This document shows positions 43,203 to 51,888 of a DNA stretch of 64,000 nt, piece by piece. Source of the DNA: Actinomadura rifamycini DSM 43936 (GTDB lineage Bacteria; Actinomycetota; Actinomycetes; Streptosporangiales; Streptosporangiaceae); the NCBI RefSeq assembly GCF_000425065.1, contig NZ_KE384300.1:658559-722558 (forward strand). Direction: 5' to 3'. Numbering within the stretch: position 1 is the stretch's first letter; each line of letters starts with the position of its first letter. Under the pieces are notes generated by a model. The model was not told where the DNA came from. It saw only the letters and a program-made list of their open reading frames with translations, and searched no databases. The translations under genes and the position numbers were made by a program.

Positions 43203-45707
43203 GTGAGTCTTATCGATGAGCTTCCCTCCGGAAACGACGCCGACGCCGATTCGCTGTTCGAAGCCTTCGAGCGGTGGGTGTCCGGGCGCGGGATCACGCT
43301 GTACCCCGCGCAGGAGGAGGCGCTGATCGAGGTCGTCTCGGGCGCGAACGTGATCCTGTCCACGCCGACCGGCTCCGGCAAGAGCCTCGTCGCGGCGGGA
43401 GCGCTGTTCGCCGCGCTCGGCAAGGACCAGGTCGGCTTCTACACCGCGCCGATCAAGGCGCTGGTGTCGGAGAAGTTCTTCGACCTGTGCGAGATGTTCG
43501 GCCGCGACAACGTCGGGATGATGACCGGCGACGCCAGCGTCAACGCCGACGCCCCGATCGTCTGCTGCACCGCCGAGGTGCTCGCCAACATCGCGCTGCG
43601 GGACGGCGCGCAGGCCGACATCGGCGTGGTGGTGATGGACGAGTTCCACTTCTACGCCGAGCCGGAGCGGGGCTGGGCGTGGCAGATCCCGCTGCTGGAG
43701 CTGCCGCAGAGCCAGTTCCTGCTGATGTCGGCGACGCTCGGCGACGTCGGGTTCTTCCAGAAGGACCTCACCCGCCGGACGGGACGGCCCACCGCGCTCG
43801 TCACGTCCGCGGAGCGTCCCGTCCCGCTGATCTACGACTACCGGGTCACGCCGCTGCACGAGACGATCGAGGAGCTGCTCGGCGAGCAGAAGGCGCCGAT
43901 CTACCTGGTGCACTTCACGCAGGCCGCCGCGATCGAGCGGGCGCAGTCGCTGATGAGCATCAACGTGTGCACGAAGGCGGAGAAGGCGCGGATCGCCGAG
44001 CTGATCGGCGGTTTCCGGTTCACGACCAAGTTCGGCCGGAACCTGTCCCGGTTCGTGCGGCACGGCATCGGCGTCCACCACGCCGGGATGCTGCCCAAGT
44101 ACCGGCGGCTGGTGGAACGGCTCGCGCAGGCCGGGCTGCTCAAGGTCATCTGCGGCACCGACACCCTCGGCGTCGGCGTCAACGTCCCCATCCGGACGGT
44201 CGTGTTCACCGCGCTCAGCAAGTACGACGGCAGCCGGGTGCGGCGGCTGCGGGCCCGCGAGTTCCACCAGATCGCCGGACGGGCGGGCCGCGCGGGCTTC
44301 GACACGGTCGGGTTCGTCGTCGCGCAGGCGCCCGAGCACGTCGTGGAGAACGAGAAGGCCCTCGCGAAGGCGGGCGACGACCCGAAGAAGCGGCGGAAGG
44401 TGCAGCGGAAGAAGCCCCCGGAGGGGTTCGTCGGCTGGGACGAGGAGGTCTTCCGCAAGCTGCAGGACGCCGAGCCGGAGATGCTGCGGTCCCGGTTCCA
44501 GGTGAGCCACGCGATGCTGCTGTCGGTGATCGCGCGGCCGGGCAACGCGTTCCAGGCGATGAAGCGGCTGCTGACCGACAACCACGAGGAGCCGGCGGCG
44601 CGGCGGCGGCACATCTCCCGCGCCATCGCGATCTACCGGTCGCTGCTGGCCGGGGGAGTGGTCGAGGTGCTGCCGGAGCCGGACGACGTCGGACGGTACG
44701 CGCGGATCACCGTCGACCTCCAGGAGGACTTCGCGCTCAACCAGCCGCTGTCGACGTTCGCGCTCGCCGCGTTCGAGGTGCTCGACCCGGGCTCGCCGTC
44801 GTACGCGCTGGACGTCCTGTCGGTGATCGAGGCGACGCTCGACGACCCCCGGCAGATCCTCGCGGCGCAGCTGAACAAGGCGCGCGGCGCGGCGGTGCAG
44901 GAGATGAAGGCCGAGGGCATCGAGTACGAGGAGCGGATGGAGCTGCTCCAGGACGTCGACTACCCGAAGCCGCTGGACGAGGAGCTCGGCGCCGCCTACG
45001 AGATCTACCGGGCGGGGCACCCGTGGGTGGGCGACCATCCACTGCGCCCCAAGTCGGTGGTGCGCGACATGTACGAGCGGGCGATGACGTTCACCGAGTA
45101 CATCGCGTACTACGAGCTGGCGCGGGGCGAGGGGCTGGTGCTGCGGTACCTGTCCGGGGCGTACAAGGCGCTGCAGCAGACCGTCCCCGAGTCGATCAAG
45201 ACCGACGACCTCATCGACCTGATCGAGTGGCTCGGGGAGCTGGTCCGGCAGGTCGACTCCAGCCTGCTGGACGAGTGGGAGCAGCTCGCCAACCCCGCGG
45301 AGGAGCCCGACGAGCCGATCGAGGAGCGCGTCACGAAGGTCACCGCGAACGCGCGGGCGTTCCGGGTGCTGGTGCGCAACGCGATGTTCCGCCGCGTGGA
45401 GCTGGCGGCGCTGGAGCGGTACCGCGACCTCGGCGAGCTGGACCCGGACTTCGGCGCGGACGCCTGGTCGGAGGCGATGGACGGCTACTTCGCCGAGTAC
45501 GACGAGCTGCTGACGGGCCCGGACGCGCGCGGCCCGAAGCTGCTGCAGATCGAGGAGGTCCCCGAGGACGCGCTGTGGCGCGTCCGGCAGGTGTTCGACG
45601 ACCCGGAGGGGCACCACGACTGGGGGATCTCGGCGGAGGTGGACCTCGCGGGCTCCGACCAGGAGGGCGCCGCCGTCGTCCGGGTGACCGGCGTGGACCG
45701 GCTCTGA
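43203..45707 (+). CDS. Ski2-like DExH-box RNA helicase, DUF3516 type
   Basis: An 834-residue superfamily 2 helicase. Motif I STPTGSGKSLVAAGALFAAL near residue 60, motif II VVMDEFHFYAEPERGWAW (DEFH), motif III LMSATLGDVGFFQ, and motif VI FHQIAGRAGRAGFDTVGFV. The C-terminal 400 residues (from RKKPPEGFVGWDEEVFRKLQ) form the helical region found in this actinobacterial family, different from HelY. A role in RNA processing or decay is inferred. The GTG start abuts GGAGGG with no spacer, so translation may use a leaderless route. Confidence 0.9.
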   Translation: MSLIDELPSGNDADADSLFEAFERWVSGRGITLYPAQEEALIEVVSGANVILSTPTGSGKSLVAAGALFAALGKDQVGFYTAPIKALVSEKFFDLCEMFGRDNVGMMTGDASVNADAPIVCCTAEVLANIALRDGAQADIGVVVMDEFHFYAEPERGWAWQIPLLELPQSQFLLMSATLGDVGFFQKDLTRRTGRPTALVTSAERPVPLIYDYRVTPLHETIEELLGEQKAPIYLVHFTQAAAIERAQSLMSINVCTKAEKARIAELIGGFRFTTKFGRNLSRFVRHGIGVHHAGMLPKYRRLVERLAQAGLLKVICGTDTLGVGVNVPIRTVVFTALSKYDGSRVRRLRAREFHQIAGRAGRAGFDTVGFVVAQAPEHVVENEKALAKAGDDPKKRRKVQRKKPPEGFVGWDEEVFRKLQDAEPEMLRSRFQVSHAMLLSVIARPGNAFQAMKRLLTDNHEEPAARRRHISRAIAIYRSLLAGGVVEVLPEPDDVGRYARITVDLQEDFALNQPLSTFALAAFEVLDPGSPSYALDVLSVIEATLDDPRQILAAQLNKARGAAVQEMKAEGIEYEERMELLQDVDYPKPLDEELGAAYEIYRAGHPWVGDHPLRPKSVVRDMYERAMTFTEYIAYYELARGEGLVLRYLSGAYKALQQTVPESIKTDDLIDLIEWLGELVRQVDSSLLDEWEQLANPAEEPDEPIEERVTKVTANARAFRVLVRNAMFRRVELAALERYRDLGELDPDFGADAWSEAMDGYFAEYDELLTGPDARGPKLLQIEEVPEDALWRVRQVFDDPEGHHDWGISAEVDLAGSDQEGAAVVRVTGVDRL

Positions 45708-45740
45708 CACGGCGTTTCCGAGAGCGGGAAGGACGGGAGC

Positions 45741-46538
45741 ATGGTGCAGGTCGCGGTGGCGCAGTTCGCGCCCGGGACGAACAAGGACGAGAACCTCCGC
45801 GCGATCGGGGGACTGGTGGCCGAGGCGGCCGGGCGCGGCGCGAAGGTGGTGGCGTGCCCCGAGTTCGCGATGTTCGCGGCGCCGAGACTGGACCGGCGGT
45901 ACGTCGACTCCGCCGAGCGGCTCGACGGCCCGTTCGCGAGCGGGCTCGCCGAGCTGGCGCGCGGCCACGGCGTGCACGTCGTCGCCGGGCTGAACGAGCG
46001 GCTGGACGAACCGGACCGCATCGCCAACGTGCTCGTCGCGTTCGCCCCCGACGGGACGGTCGCCGCGACGTACCGCAAGACGCACCTGTACGACGCGTTC
46101 GGGTACAAGGAGTCGGAGATCGTCCGGCACGGCGGCATCGGCGACCCCGAGACGTTCGCGGTGGACGGCGTCACGTTCGGCATGCAGACCTGCTACGACG
46201 TGCGGTTCCCCGAGGTGACGCGCCGGATCGTGGACGCGGGCGCCGACGTGCTCCTGCTGCCCGCCCAGTGGGTTCCGGGGCCGCTCAAGGAGGACCACTG
46301 GCGGACGCTCGTGCGCGCCCGCGCCATCGAGAACACGATCTACGTGGCGGCCGCGGACCAGTGCGCGCCGACCGGCGCGGGCAACAGCATGATCGTCGAT
46401 CCGATGGGCGTGGTGGCGGCGTCGCTGGGGGAGGCGCCGGGCGCCGCCGTGGCCGACGTCGCGCCCGCGCGGCTCGCGGACGTCCGGGAGCGGAACCCGG
46501 CGCTGGCGCTGCGCCGCTTCACGGTCGTGCCGCGCTGA
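45741..46538 (+). CDS. carbon-nitrogen hydrolase (nitrilase superfamily amidase)
   Basis: A 265-residue member of the nitrilase superfamily. The catalytic Glu-Lys-Cys set is read in ACPEFAMFAAP (E near 44), TYRKTHLYDAFG (K near 113) and MQTCYDVRFPEVTR (C near 148). The length fits omega-amidase or deaminated-glutathione amidase types. It follows the helicase by 33 bases and may be co-transcribed, although no functional link is evident. ATG with GGAAGGACGGGAG ahead. Confidence 0.92.
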   Translation: MVQVAVAQFAPGTNKDENLRAIGGLVAEAAGRGAKVVACPEFAMFAAPRLDRRYVDSAERLDGPFASGLAELARGHGVHVVAGLNERLDEPDRIANVLVAFAPDGTVAATYRKTHLYDAFGYKESEIVRHGGIGDPETFAVDGVTFGMQTCYDVRFPEVTRRIVDAGADVLLLPAQWVPGPLKEDHWRTLVRARAIENTIYVAAADQCAPTGAGNSMIVDPMGVVAASLGEAPGAAVADVAPARLADVRERNPALALRRFTVVPR

Positions 46539-46650
46539 CCGGTATGTGCTGGGCCGGGCCCGCCCGGGCCGGGCGGGCGGCGTGTATCGAGGTGGCAACG
46601 GCCGGGCCGTTCTCCGTGTGCGGACGTGCGCGGAGGGTGACGATCAGGGG

Positions 46651-47307
46651 GTGCGACCTCCCCGTCACCTGCCGCCGTCCGGATACACGCGCGCCGCGCC
46701 GAGCCCGCCGGACCCGCCGCGCCGCCCGCTCGTCCGTCCGGCCGCCCCCCTGCTCGCCGGTCTGCTGCTCGCGGGGCTGGTGACCGCCGTCGCGGTGGCG
46801 GGCGCCGTGCGCGGCCCGGAGCCGCGGTCGTCCCCGGCGGACGCCCCGTCGCACCGGGCGAGCGGGACGGCCGCGCCCGGACCGCCCGCGGGCGGTCCGC
46901 CGGAGGCGGCGACGCGTCCCGCGCGTCCCGCCCCGGACGTCGCCCCGGACGCCCCCGACACCCCGGCGGTGCCGACGGCCTCCGGCGGGACGCCGGGCGC
47001 CGGTGGGGTCCCGGAGGCGGGGGAGGGCCGGGCGCCGTCCGTCCGGACCGTCCCGCCGGCCGGGCCGCGGCCGCGCGGCGCCGAACCGCCGGCCGTCCCC
47101 GTGGAGCCGCGCCCCGCGCCCCGTCCCCGGGACGCGCCGCGCCCCCCGGGCGGACCGGCGGGCGCCCCCGCGGACGGGGCCGCCGGTGCGCCCCCGCCGC
47201 CGCGCGACCCGTCGTGGATCGAGGCCGAGTGCCGACGGCGCTTCCCAGGCGACCCCGCCCGCAGGAGCGCCTGCGTGGCCGCGCTCCGGTCGCGCTTCGG
47301 CGGCTGA
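46651..47307 (+). CDS. Pro/Ala-rich single-pass membrane protein
   Basis: A protein of about 218 residues, not recognised. One membrane segment (LLAGLLLAGLVTAVAVAGAV) is followed by about 130 residues of Pro/Ala/Gly linker and a short terminal motif WIEAECRRRFPGDPARRSAC, ending VAALRSRFGG. Composition alone could be an artefact of GC-rich DNA, but the ordered helix and the Cys-containing tail suggest a real cell-surface protein. The start (GTG 46651) is uncertain. Confidence 0.5.
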   Translation: MRPPRHLPPSGYTRAAPSPPDPPRRPLVRPAAPLLAGLLLAGLVTAVAVAGAVRGPEPRSSPADAPSHRASGTAAPGPPAGGPPEAATRPARPAPDVAPDAPDTPAVPTASGGTPGAGGVPEAGEGRAPSVRTVPPAGPRPRGAEPPAVPVEPRPAPRPRDAPRPPGGPAGAPADGAAGAPPPPRDPSWIEAECRRRFPGDPARRSACVAALRSRFGG

Positions 47308-47344
47308 CCGGGACGGTCCACCGGGACGGTCCGCCGCCGGGGGT

Positions 47345-47896
47345 TCAGGCGGCCTTGGACGTCAGCATGCGCGTGATGTCGGCACGGAGTTCGGCGACGT
47401 CCGCGCCCGATTCCCACACGAGCCGCACCGCGCGGAAGTCGTCGTCGTGGAGCAGGCCGAGCAGGATGTGCCCCGTGCCGATGTAGTTGTGCTTGAGCCG
47501 GATCGCGTGGCGCAGGCTCAGCTCAAGGGCCTTCTTCGCCTCCTTGCCGAAGGGGCGGTGGCCCTTGCGCCGTCCGCGCTCGCCGGGCGCCGCGTCCAGC
47601 GCGCCCTCGCCGAAGCTGTCCTCGGCGGCGCGGCGGACGGCGTCGAGGTCGATGCCGATGGAGCGCAGCGCGTCGGGGTCCAGGTCGCCGTCCAGGCCGC
47701 CGACGGCGGCGACGCGGGCGCGCAGGGCGGCGGCCTCCAGCCCGTGGGCGCGGAGGGCCCGGGCGGTGCCGTCGTCGGCGTCGAGGAGCGCGAGCAGGAC
47801 GTGCTCGGTGCCGATGCGGCCGTGGCCGAGGTCGCGGGCTTGCGCCTGGGCGTCGACGACGGTCTGCCGGGCGTCCTTGGTGAACCGTTCGAACAT
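47345..47896 (-). CDS. Clp N-terminal-domain protein without ATPase
   Basis: A 183-residue protein consisting of two Clp-N repeats: MFERFTKDARQTVVDAQAQA with GRIGTEHVLLALLDADDGTA, and FGKEAKKALELSLRHAIRLK with NYIGTGHILLGLLHDDDF. A charged linker (APGERGRRKGH) separates them. There is no AAA+ module, so it cannot unfold proteins; it may act as a substrate adaptor or decoy for ClpC. It is coupled to the HTH gene upstream (gap two bases) and shares its promoter. Confidence 0.88.
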   Translation of the reverse strand: MFERFTKDARQTVVDAQAQARDLGHGRIGTEHVLLALLDADDGTARALRAHGLEAAALRARVAAVGGLDGDLDPDALRSIGIDLDAVRRAAEDSFGEGALDAAPGERGRRKGHRPFGKEAKKALELSLRHAIRLKHNYIGTGHILLGLLHDDDFRAVRLVWESGADVAELRADITRMLTSKAA

Positions 47897-47898
47897 GC

Positions 47899-48135
47899 CT
47901 AACGCTCCTTCGTCGGGAGGAGGCGGCGCCCGCCGCCGTGCTTCTTGTGGACCGCCTGCCGGCTCACGCCGAGGTGGTCCGCGATCTCCTGCCAGGACCA
48001 GCCGCGCTCGCGGGCCGAGGCGACCTGGAGGGCCTCCAGGCGCTCGGCCAGCTCCCGCAGCGCCCGGACGGCCCGCAGCCCCACGGCCGGGTCCCGGCTG
48101 CCCGCCTCTCGGGCGAGCGTCACTCCATCGCTCAT
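47899..48135 (-). CDS. small HTH regulator of the Clp-N unit
   Basis: A 78-residue protein with a helix-turn-helix near the C-terminus, GWSWQEIADHLGVSRQAVHK, preceded by a helical region (AVRALRELAERLEALQVASA) suited to dimerisation. The ATG at 48135 is set by a promoter whose -10 lies seven bases ahead, so the mRNA appears leaderless. Two palindromes on that promoter suggest that it represses itself and the Clp-N gene. Confidence 0.82.
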   Translation of the reverse strand: MSDGVTLAREAGSRDPAVGLRAVRALRELAERLEALQVASARERGWSWQEIADHLGVSRQAVHKKHGGGRRLLPTKER

Positions 48136-48138
48136 GCG

Positions 48139-48183
48139 TGTCAATCTAGGTTGACAGTCGCCACATGTCAACCAACGTTGACA
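48139..48183 (-). promoter_or_regulatory. leaderless promoter with two operators
   Basis: Read leftward: TTGACA (48171-48166), 17 bases, TAGATT (48148-48143), and the ATG seven bases on. Two 18-bp sites of the form TGTCAAY-N4-GTTGACA cover it: 48139-48156 (over -10; one mismatched pair) and 48166-48183 (over -35; perfect). Their centres are 27 bases apart. Confidence 0.75.
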
Positions 48184-48204
48184 CGTGCGTCCGGGCGCGG
48201 CGGC

Positions 48205-49224
48205 TCAGCGGACGGCCAGCAGGGTGGTGAGCAGGTCGTCCAGGCTGACCAGGCCCGCGACGCGGCCCCCGGCGTCCACCGCGAGCCCCAGGTGGCTGTG
48301 CCGCGCCCGCAGCGTCGCGACCGCCTCGCCGACCGGCGTGGCGAGCGGCATCGCCGGCACCGGATGGGCCAGCTCGCCCGCGACGGCGTCCCGGCCGCGG
48401 GCGCGGGCGAGGTACGCGTCCCGGACGTGCACCATGCGGGCCGCGCCGGACCGGTCGAAGCCGCGCAGCATGATCCGGGTCCGGCCGGTCCGTGCGGCCG
48501 TGTCGATCACCTCCTGCGGGGTCGCGTCCGCCGGGACGGACACGATGTCGGCGAGCGGGACCACGAGGCCCGCCAGCGGCGCCCGCGGGGCGTCCAGCGC
48601 CGCCGTCAGCAGCGTCAGGTCGCTCTCCCCGATCAGCCCGAGCCGCCGCGACTCCACCGCGATGCTGCGCAGCTGCTCGGGCGTGCGCGGCGCCTCCCGC
48701 GTCGTGGTGGGCCGGACGCCGATCGCCCGCAGCAGCAGGTTCGTCCCGCCGTTCAGCGCCGCCAGCACCGGCCGCATCACGATGCTGAACGCCCGGAACG
48801 GGGGCCCCAGGATCGTCGCCGACCGCTCCGGCGCGGTGATCGCCCACGACTTCGGCGCCATCTCGCCGACCACCATGTGCAGGAACGTCACCAGCGCCAG
48901 CGCGAGGACGAACGCCAGCACGTGCGACGCGCCGTCCGGGAGCCCGGCGGCGTGCGCGAGCGGCGCCAGGGTCTCGGCGAACACCGGCTCCGACACCAGG
49001 CCGAGGCCCAGCGAGCACATCGTGATCCCGAGCTGCGCGCCCGCGAGCGTCAGCGTCAGCTCGTCGATGCCCGCCACCGCCGTGCCCGCGGCCCGGCTGC
49101 CGCGTGCCGCCGCCCGCTCCAGCCGCGGCCGCTTCGCCGCCACCAGCGCGAACTCGGTCGCGACGAAGAACCCGTTGCCCGCCAGCAGCGCGAGCGTCAC
49201 GGCCGCGCCGAGCGCCGGGTTCAC
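48205..49224 (-). CDS. CNNM/DUF21-CBS membrane protein, short form
   Basis: A 339-residue protein: DUF21 (CNNM) transmembrane domain over residues 1-170 (LLAGNGFFVATEFALVAAKR, GAQLGITMCSLGLGLVSEPV, HMVVGEMAPKSWAI) followed by two CBS domains. The C-terminal CorC_HlyC domain is missing. Family members move or sense divalent cations such as Mg2+. GTG start overlaps the stop of the long paralogue upstream, so the two are made together. Confidence 0.88.
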   Translation of the reverse strand: MNPALGAAVTLALLAGNGFFVATEFALVAAKRPRLERAAARGSRAAGTAVAGIDELTLTLAGAQLGITMCSLGLGLVSEPVFAETLAPLAHAAGLPDGASHVLAFVLALALVTFLHMVVGEMAPKSWAITAPERSATILGPPFRAFSIVMRPVLAALNGGTNLLLRAIGVRPTTTREAPRTPEQLRSIAVESRRLGLIGESDLTLLTAALDAPRAPLAGLVVPLADIVSVPADATPQEVIDTAARTGRTRIMLRGFDRSGAARMVHVRDAYLARARGRDAVAGELAHPVPAMPLATPVGEAVATLRARHSHLGLAVDAGGRVAGLVSLDDLLTTLLAVR

Positions 49225-50624
49225 CGCCGCCCCCGCCCGCCGCCGGCCGCGGGCCCGCCGGTCCCGCCCGCCGGCCCGCGCCCGTCCCCGTCGGCCGGGC
49301 CGCCCGCCGCGACGGTCCGGACGCGGACCAGCCCCGGGACGTGCCGCCGGACGGTCAGCACCTCGACGATCGCGGTCCGGGCGGGCTCGTCCAGCCGCGT
49401 CCGCGGCAGCGCGACGTCGACCACGTCGCCGGGCCGGGCGACGCGGCCGAGGCGCTGCAGCAGCAGGCCCGCGACCGTCTCGTAGTCGCCCTCCGGCAGC
49501 GCGATCCCCGTCTCGTGCTCGACCTCGTCCACCCGCAGCCCGGCGTCGGTCGTCCACCACTCGCCGCGCCGGATCGCCAGGTCCTCGTCCGGCTCGTTCT
49601 CGTCCGCGATCTCGCCGACCAGCTCCTCGGCGACGTCCTCCCACGTGATGAGCCCCGCGAAGCCGCCGTACTCGTCCACCACGCAGGCGAGCGTCTCGCG
49701 GGCGCCCTGCAGCCGCAGGACGACCTCCGGCAGCGGCAGCGAGGACGGCAGCAGCAGCGGCGGGCGGGCGATCTCGCCGACCCGCGTGGCCGCCGCCGCA
49801 CCGGGCGCCAGCGGCACCAGCTCCTCCAGGCCCACCACCCCGACCACGTCGTCGACGCCCGCCCCGACCACGGGGAAGCGGGACCGGCCCGTCGCGGAGA
49901 TGATCTCGTCCAGGTCGGCGGCGCGGGCGGTCGCCGGCACCGTCACGACGTCCACCCGGGGCACCATGACCTCAGCGGCGTCGCGCTCGGAGAACGCCAG
50001 CGCCCGCTCCAGCAGGTCCACGTGGCCCTCCGGGAGCTGCGCGCCGGACTCGCCGATGATGTGCCCCAGCTCCTCCAGCGTCGCGCCGTGCTGCAGCTCC
50101 TCGACCGGCTCGATGCCCAGCGCCCGCACCAGCCGGTTCGCCGACGTGTCGAACAGCCGGATCAGCGGCGAGGCCACCGTGAGGTACACCAGGGTCGACC
50201 CGGCCAGGGCGCGCGCCAGCGGCTCGGCCTTCGCCAGCGCCAGGTTCTTGGGGAACAGCTCGCCCAGCACCATCTGGATCACCGTGGCGAGCGCGAAGCC
50301 CAGCGCCACCGCGATGCCGCCCGTCGCCCCCTCGGGCACTCCGGCCGCCGTCAGCGCGGGCGCGATCAGGTCGGCCAGCGCGGGCTTGGCGATGAACCCG
50401 ACCACCAGCGCGGTGACCGTGATGCCGAGCTGCGCGCCCGACAGCATGAACGACAGCCGCCCCATCACCCGCACCGCGCGCGCCGCCGCGCGGTCGCCCT
50501 CGGCGGCCCGCTGGTCCAGCGACGGGCGGTCCGCGGTGACGAACGCGAACTCCTGCGCGACGAAGTACCCGGTCGCGGCGGTCAGCAGCAGGACCGCCAG
50601 CAGGCCGAGCGCGGCGTCCACCAC
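49221..50624 (-). CDS. CNNM/CorC-family membrane protein, long form
   Basis: A 467-residue paralogue with DUF21 (FVAQEFAFVTADRPSLDQRA, LFPKNLALAKAEPLARALAG), two CBS domains (MVPRVDVVTVPATARAADLD; LACVVDEYGGFAGLITWEDV) and a CorC_HlyC domain (GEWWTTDAGLRVDEVEHETG), then a Gly/Pro tail. Long and short forms as a coupled pair are common in actinobacteria and may form a heteromer. Confidence 0.9.
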   Translation of the reverse strand: MVDAALGLLAVLLLTAATGYFVAQEFAFVTADRPSLDQRAAEGDRAAARAVRVMGRLSFMLSGAQLGITVTALVVGFIAKPALADLIAPALTAAGVPEGATGGIAVALGFALATVIQMVLGELFPKNLALAKAEPLARALAGSTLVYLTVASPLIRLFDTSANRLVRALGIEPVEELQHGATLEELGHIIGESGAQLPEGHVDLLERALAFSERDAAEVMVPRVDVVTVPATARAADLDEIISATGRSRFPVVGAGVDDVVGVVGLEELVPLAPGAAAATRVGEIARPPLLLPSSLPLPEVVLRLQGARETLACVVDEYGGFAGLITWEDVAEELVGEIADENEPDEDLAIRRGEWWTTDAGLRVDEVEHETGIALPEGDYETVAGLLLQRLGRVARPGDVVDVALPRTRLDEPARTAIVEVLTVRRHVPGLVRVRTVAAGGPADGDGRGPAGGTGGPAAGGGRGRR

Positions 50625-50825
50625 GGGCGCCCCCCTTCCACTCCATCCGATGGGTCCCTACCCGCCCGCCGCCCGCCTTCGCGTCCGCCCGGGGGGCGAG
50701 GGGACGCGCGATTAACGCCGGTGGTCAGTGATTGGTTACATATGCGGCAATTGTCCAGGGATTGCGGCGCCGATCGGGAAGAAATGCCGAACCGCGCTTC
50801 CCGGCGCGGGCGGGGCGGGCATGCA

Positions 50826-50861
50826 CGAGGCCGGGGCGATGAGAATTTCACCCCGGCCTCG
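50826..50861 (-). terminator. hairpin after lsr2
   Basis: An 11-bp perfect stem (CGAGGCCGGGG and complement) with a 14-base loop, 38 bases beyond the lsr2 stop on the minus strand. Confidence 0.6.
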
Positions 50862-50899
50862 AGAAGGCGCCGAACGCCGCCGCGTGCGCGGCCCCCGCG

Positions 50900-51229
50900 C
50901 TAGTGCGCGGCCTCGTACTTCTCGATCACGTGGGCGGGGATACGGCCCCGCTCATTGACCTTGATGCCCCGGTTCTTCGCCCACTCGCGAATCTCGGCGG
51001 AGCGCTCGCGGCTGTTCGCGGTACGGGTGCCCCGGGCCGTGCGTCCGGTCGTCTTGCGCGCCTTGCGGGCGCCCGCCACGAAGGGCTCCAGGCCCGCGCG
51101 GAGCTTCTCGGCGTTCTTCTTGCTCAGGTCGATCTCGTACGTGGTCCCATCGATGGAAAAGCTGACGGTCTCGTCGGCCTCTCCGCCGTCGATGTCGTCC
51201 ACGAGCAGGACTTCGACCTTCTGTGCCAT
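50900..51229 (-). CDS. lsr2: nucleoid-associated protein Lsr2
   Basis: A 109-residue Lsr2. N-terminal oligomerisation domain KVEVLLVDDIDGGEADETVS and TYEIDLSKKNAEKLR; C-terminal DNA-binding domain SAEIREWAKNRGIKVNERGR-IP with the AT-hook-like Arg-Gly-Arg. It silences AT-rich, horizontally acquired DNA. The second lsr2-like gene lies 15 bases upstream in the same direction. Confidence 0.95.
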   Translation of the reverse strand: MAQKVEVLLVDDIDGGEADETVSFSIDGTTYEIDLSKKNAEKLRAGLEPFVAGARKARKTTGRTARGTRTANSRERSAEIREWAKNRGIKVNERGRIPAHVIEKYEAAH

Positions 51230-51244
51230 GCGGGGACTCCCTAA

Positions 51245-51601
51245 CTATGCGTCCGGCTTCGCGTCCGGATGAGCCTCGATGAATGCAGCATAGACCTCAT
51301 CCGATATCTTGCCACGTTCGGAGACTTCGACGCCCTCTCGCAATGCCCACGAGCGCACATCGCCGTTCGTGTAGCCCTTGATCTTCGCGGTGCGGGACTT
51401 GCGTCCCTTCCCCGCGGGCTTCACCTCGGCGGCGTTCTCGATGAACGGCGCGAGACCGTCCAGCAACTCGTTCAGGCGCTTGTAGTTGTCGTCGCTCAAG
51501 TCGATCGTGAACGTACGACCCAGGACTTCGAAGTCCCGCTTGTCGACATCGGACCCTTCGGAGCCGTCGATGTCGTCCACCCGAATGACCTTCTCGGCCA
51601 T
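51245..51601 (-). CDS. divergent Lsr2 paralogue
   Basis: A 118-residue Lsr2-family protein. The N-terminal domain is recognisable but diverged (KVIRVDDIDGSEGSDVDKRD, FTIDLSDDNYKRLNELL). The DNA-binding domain reads NGDVRSWALREGVEVSERGK-IS: the Arg-Gly-Arg of Lsr2 is Arg-Gly-Lys, and the tail EAHPDAKPDA is longer. It precedes lsr2 with a 15-base gap and is probably co-transcribed; heteromer formation is plausible. Confidence 0.9.
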   Translation of the reverse strand: MAEKVIRVDDIDGSEGSDVDKRDFEVLGRTFTIDLSDDNYKRLNELLDGLAPFIENAAEVKPAGKGRKSRTAKIKGYTNGDVRSWALREGVEVSERGKISDEVYAAFIEAHPDAKPDA

Positions 51602-51888
51602 GTGCGTCCCGTGTTCCTTCCCCTCGCCAACGCGGCGTCCATGACCGTAGCGGATTCCCGGACCCGACGAGTCCACCCGGCGCGCGGCGACACGGAAAAG
51701 GGGAACCGGACGGCCCGCTCTCCGGGGGCCGCTCCCGGCGGGACGCGCGGCGCGGCGGCGCCCGTCCCGGCGTTCCGGCGCGCGACACGACCGGGCCCCC
51801 CAAAGTTCCGGTCAAGTCGGGCATGTCATTGATTTCCCTGGGTAGCGGCGAGCACGGAGAGTCCCACCCGCGCGCGTCTTGAGGAGCG

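Noticed and set aside
46545..46650. N-terminal extension of the Pro-rich membrane protein to 46546
   Set aside because: The extra residues are Arg/Gly-rich without pattern; the hydrophobic segment starts later, so a GTG near 46651 is preferred.
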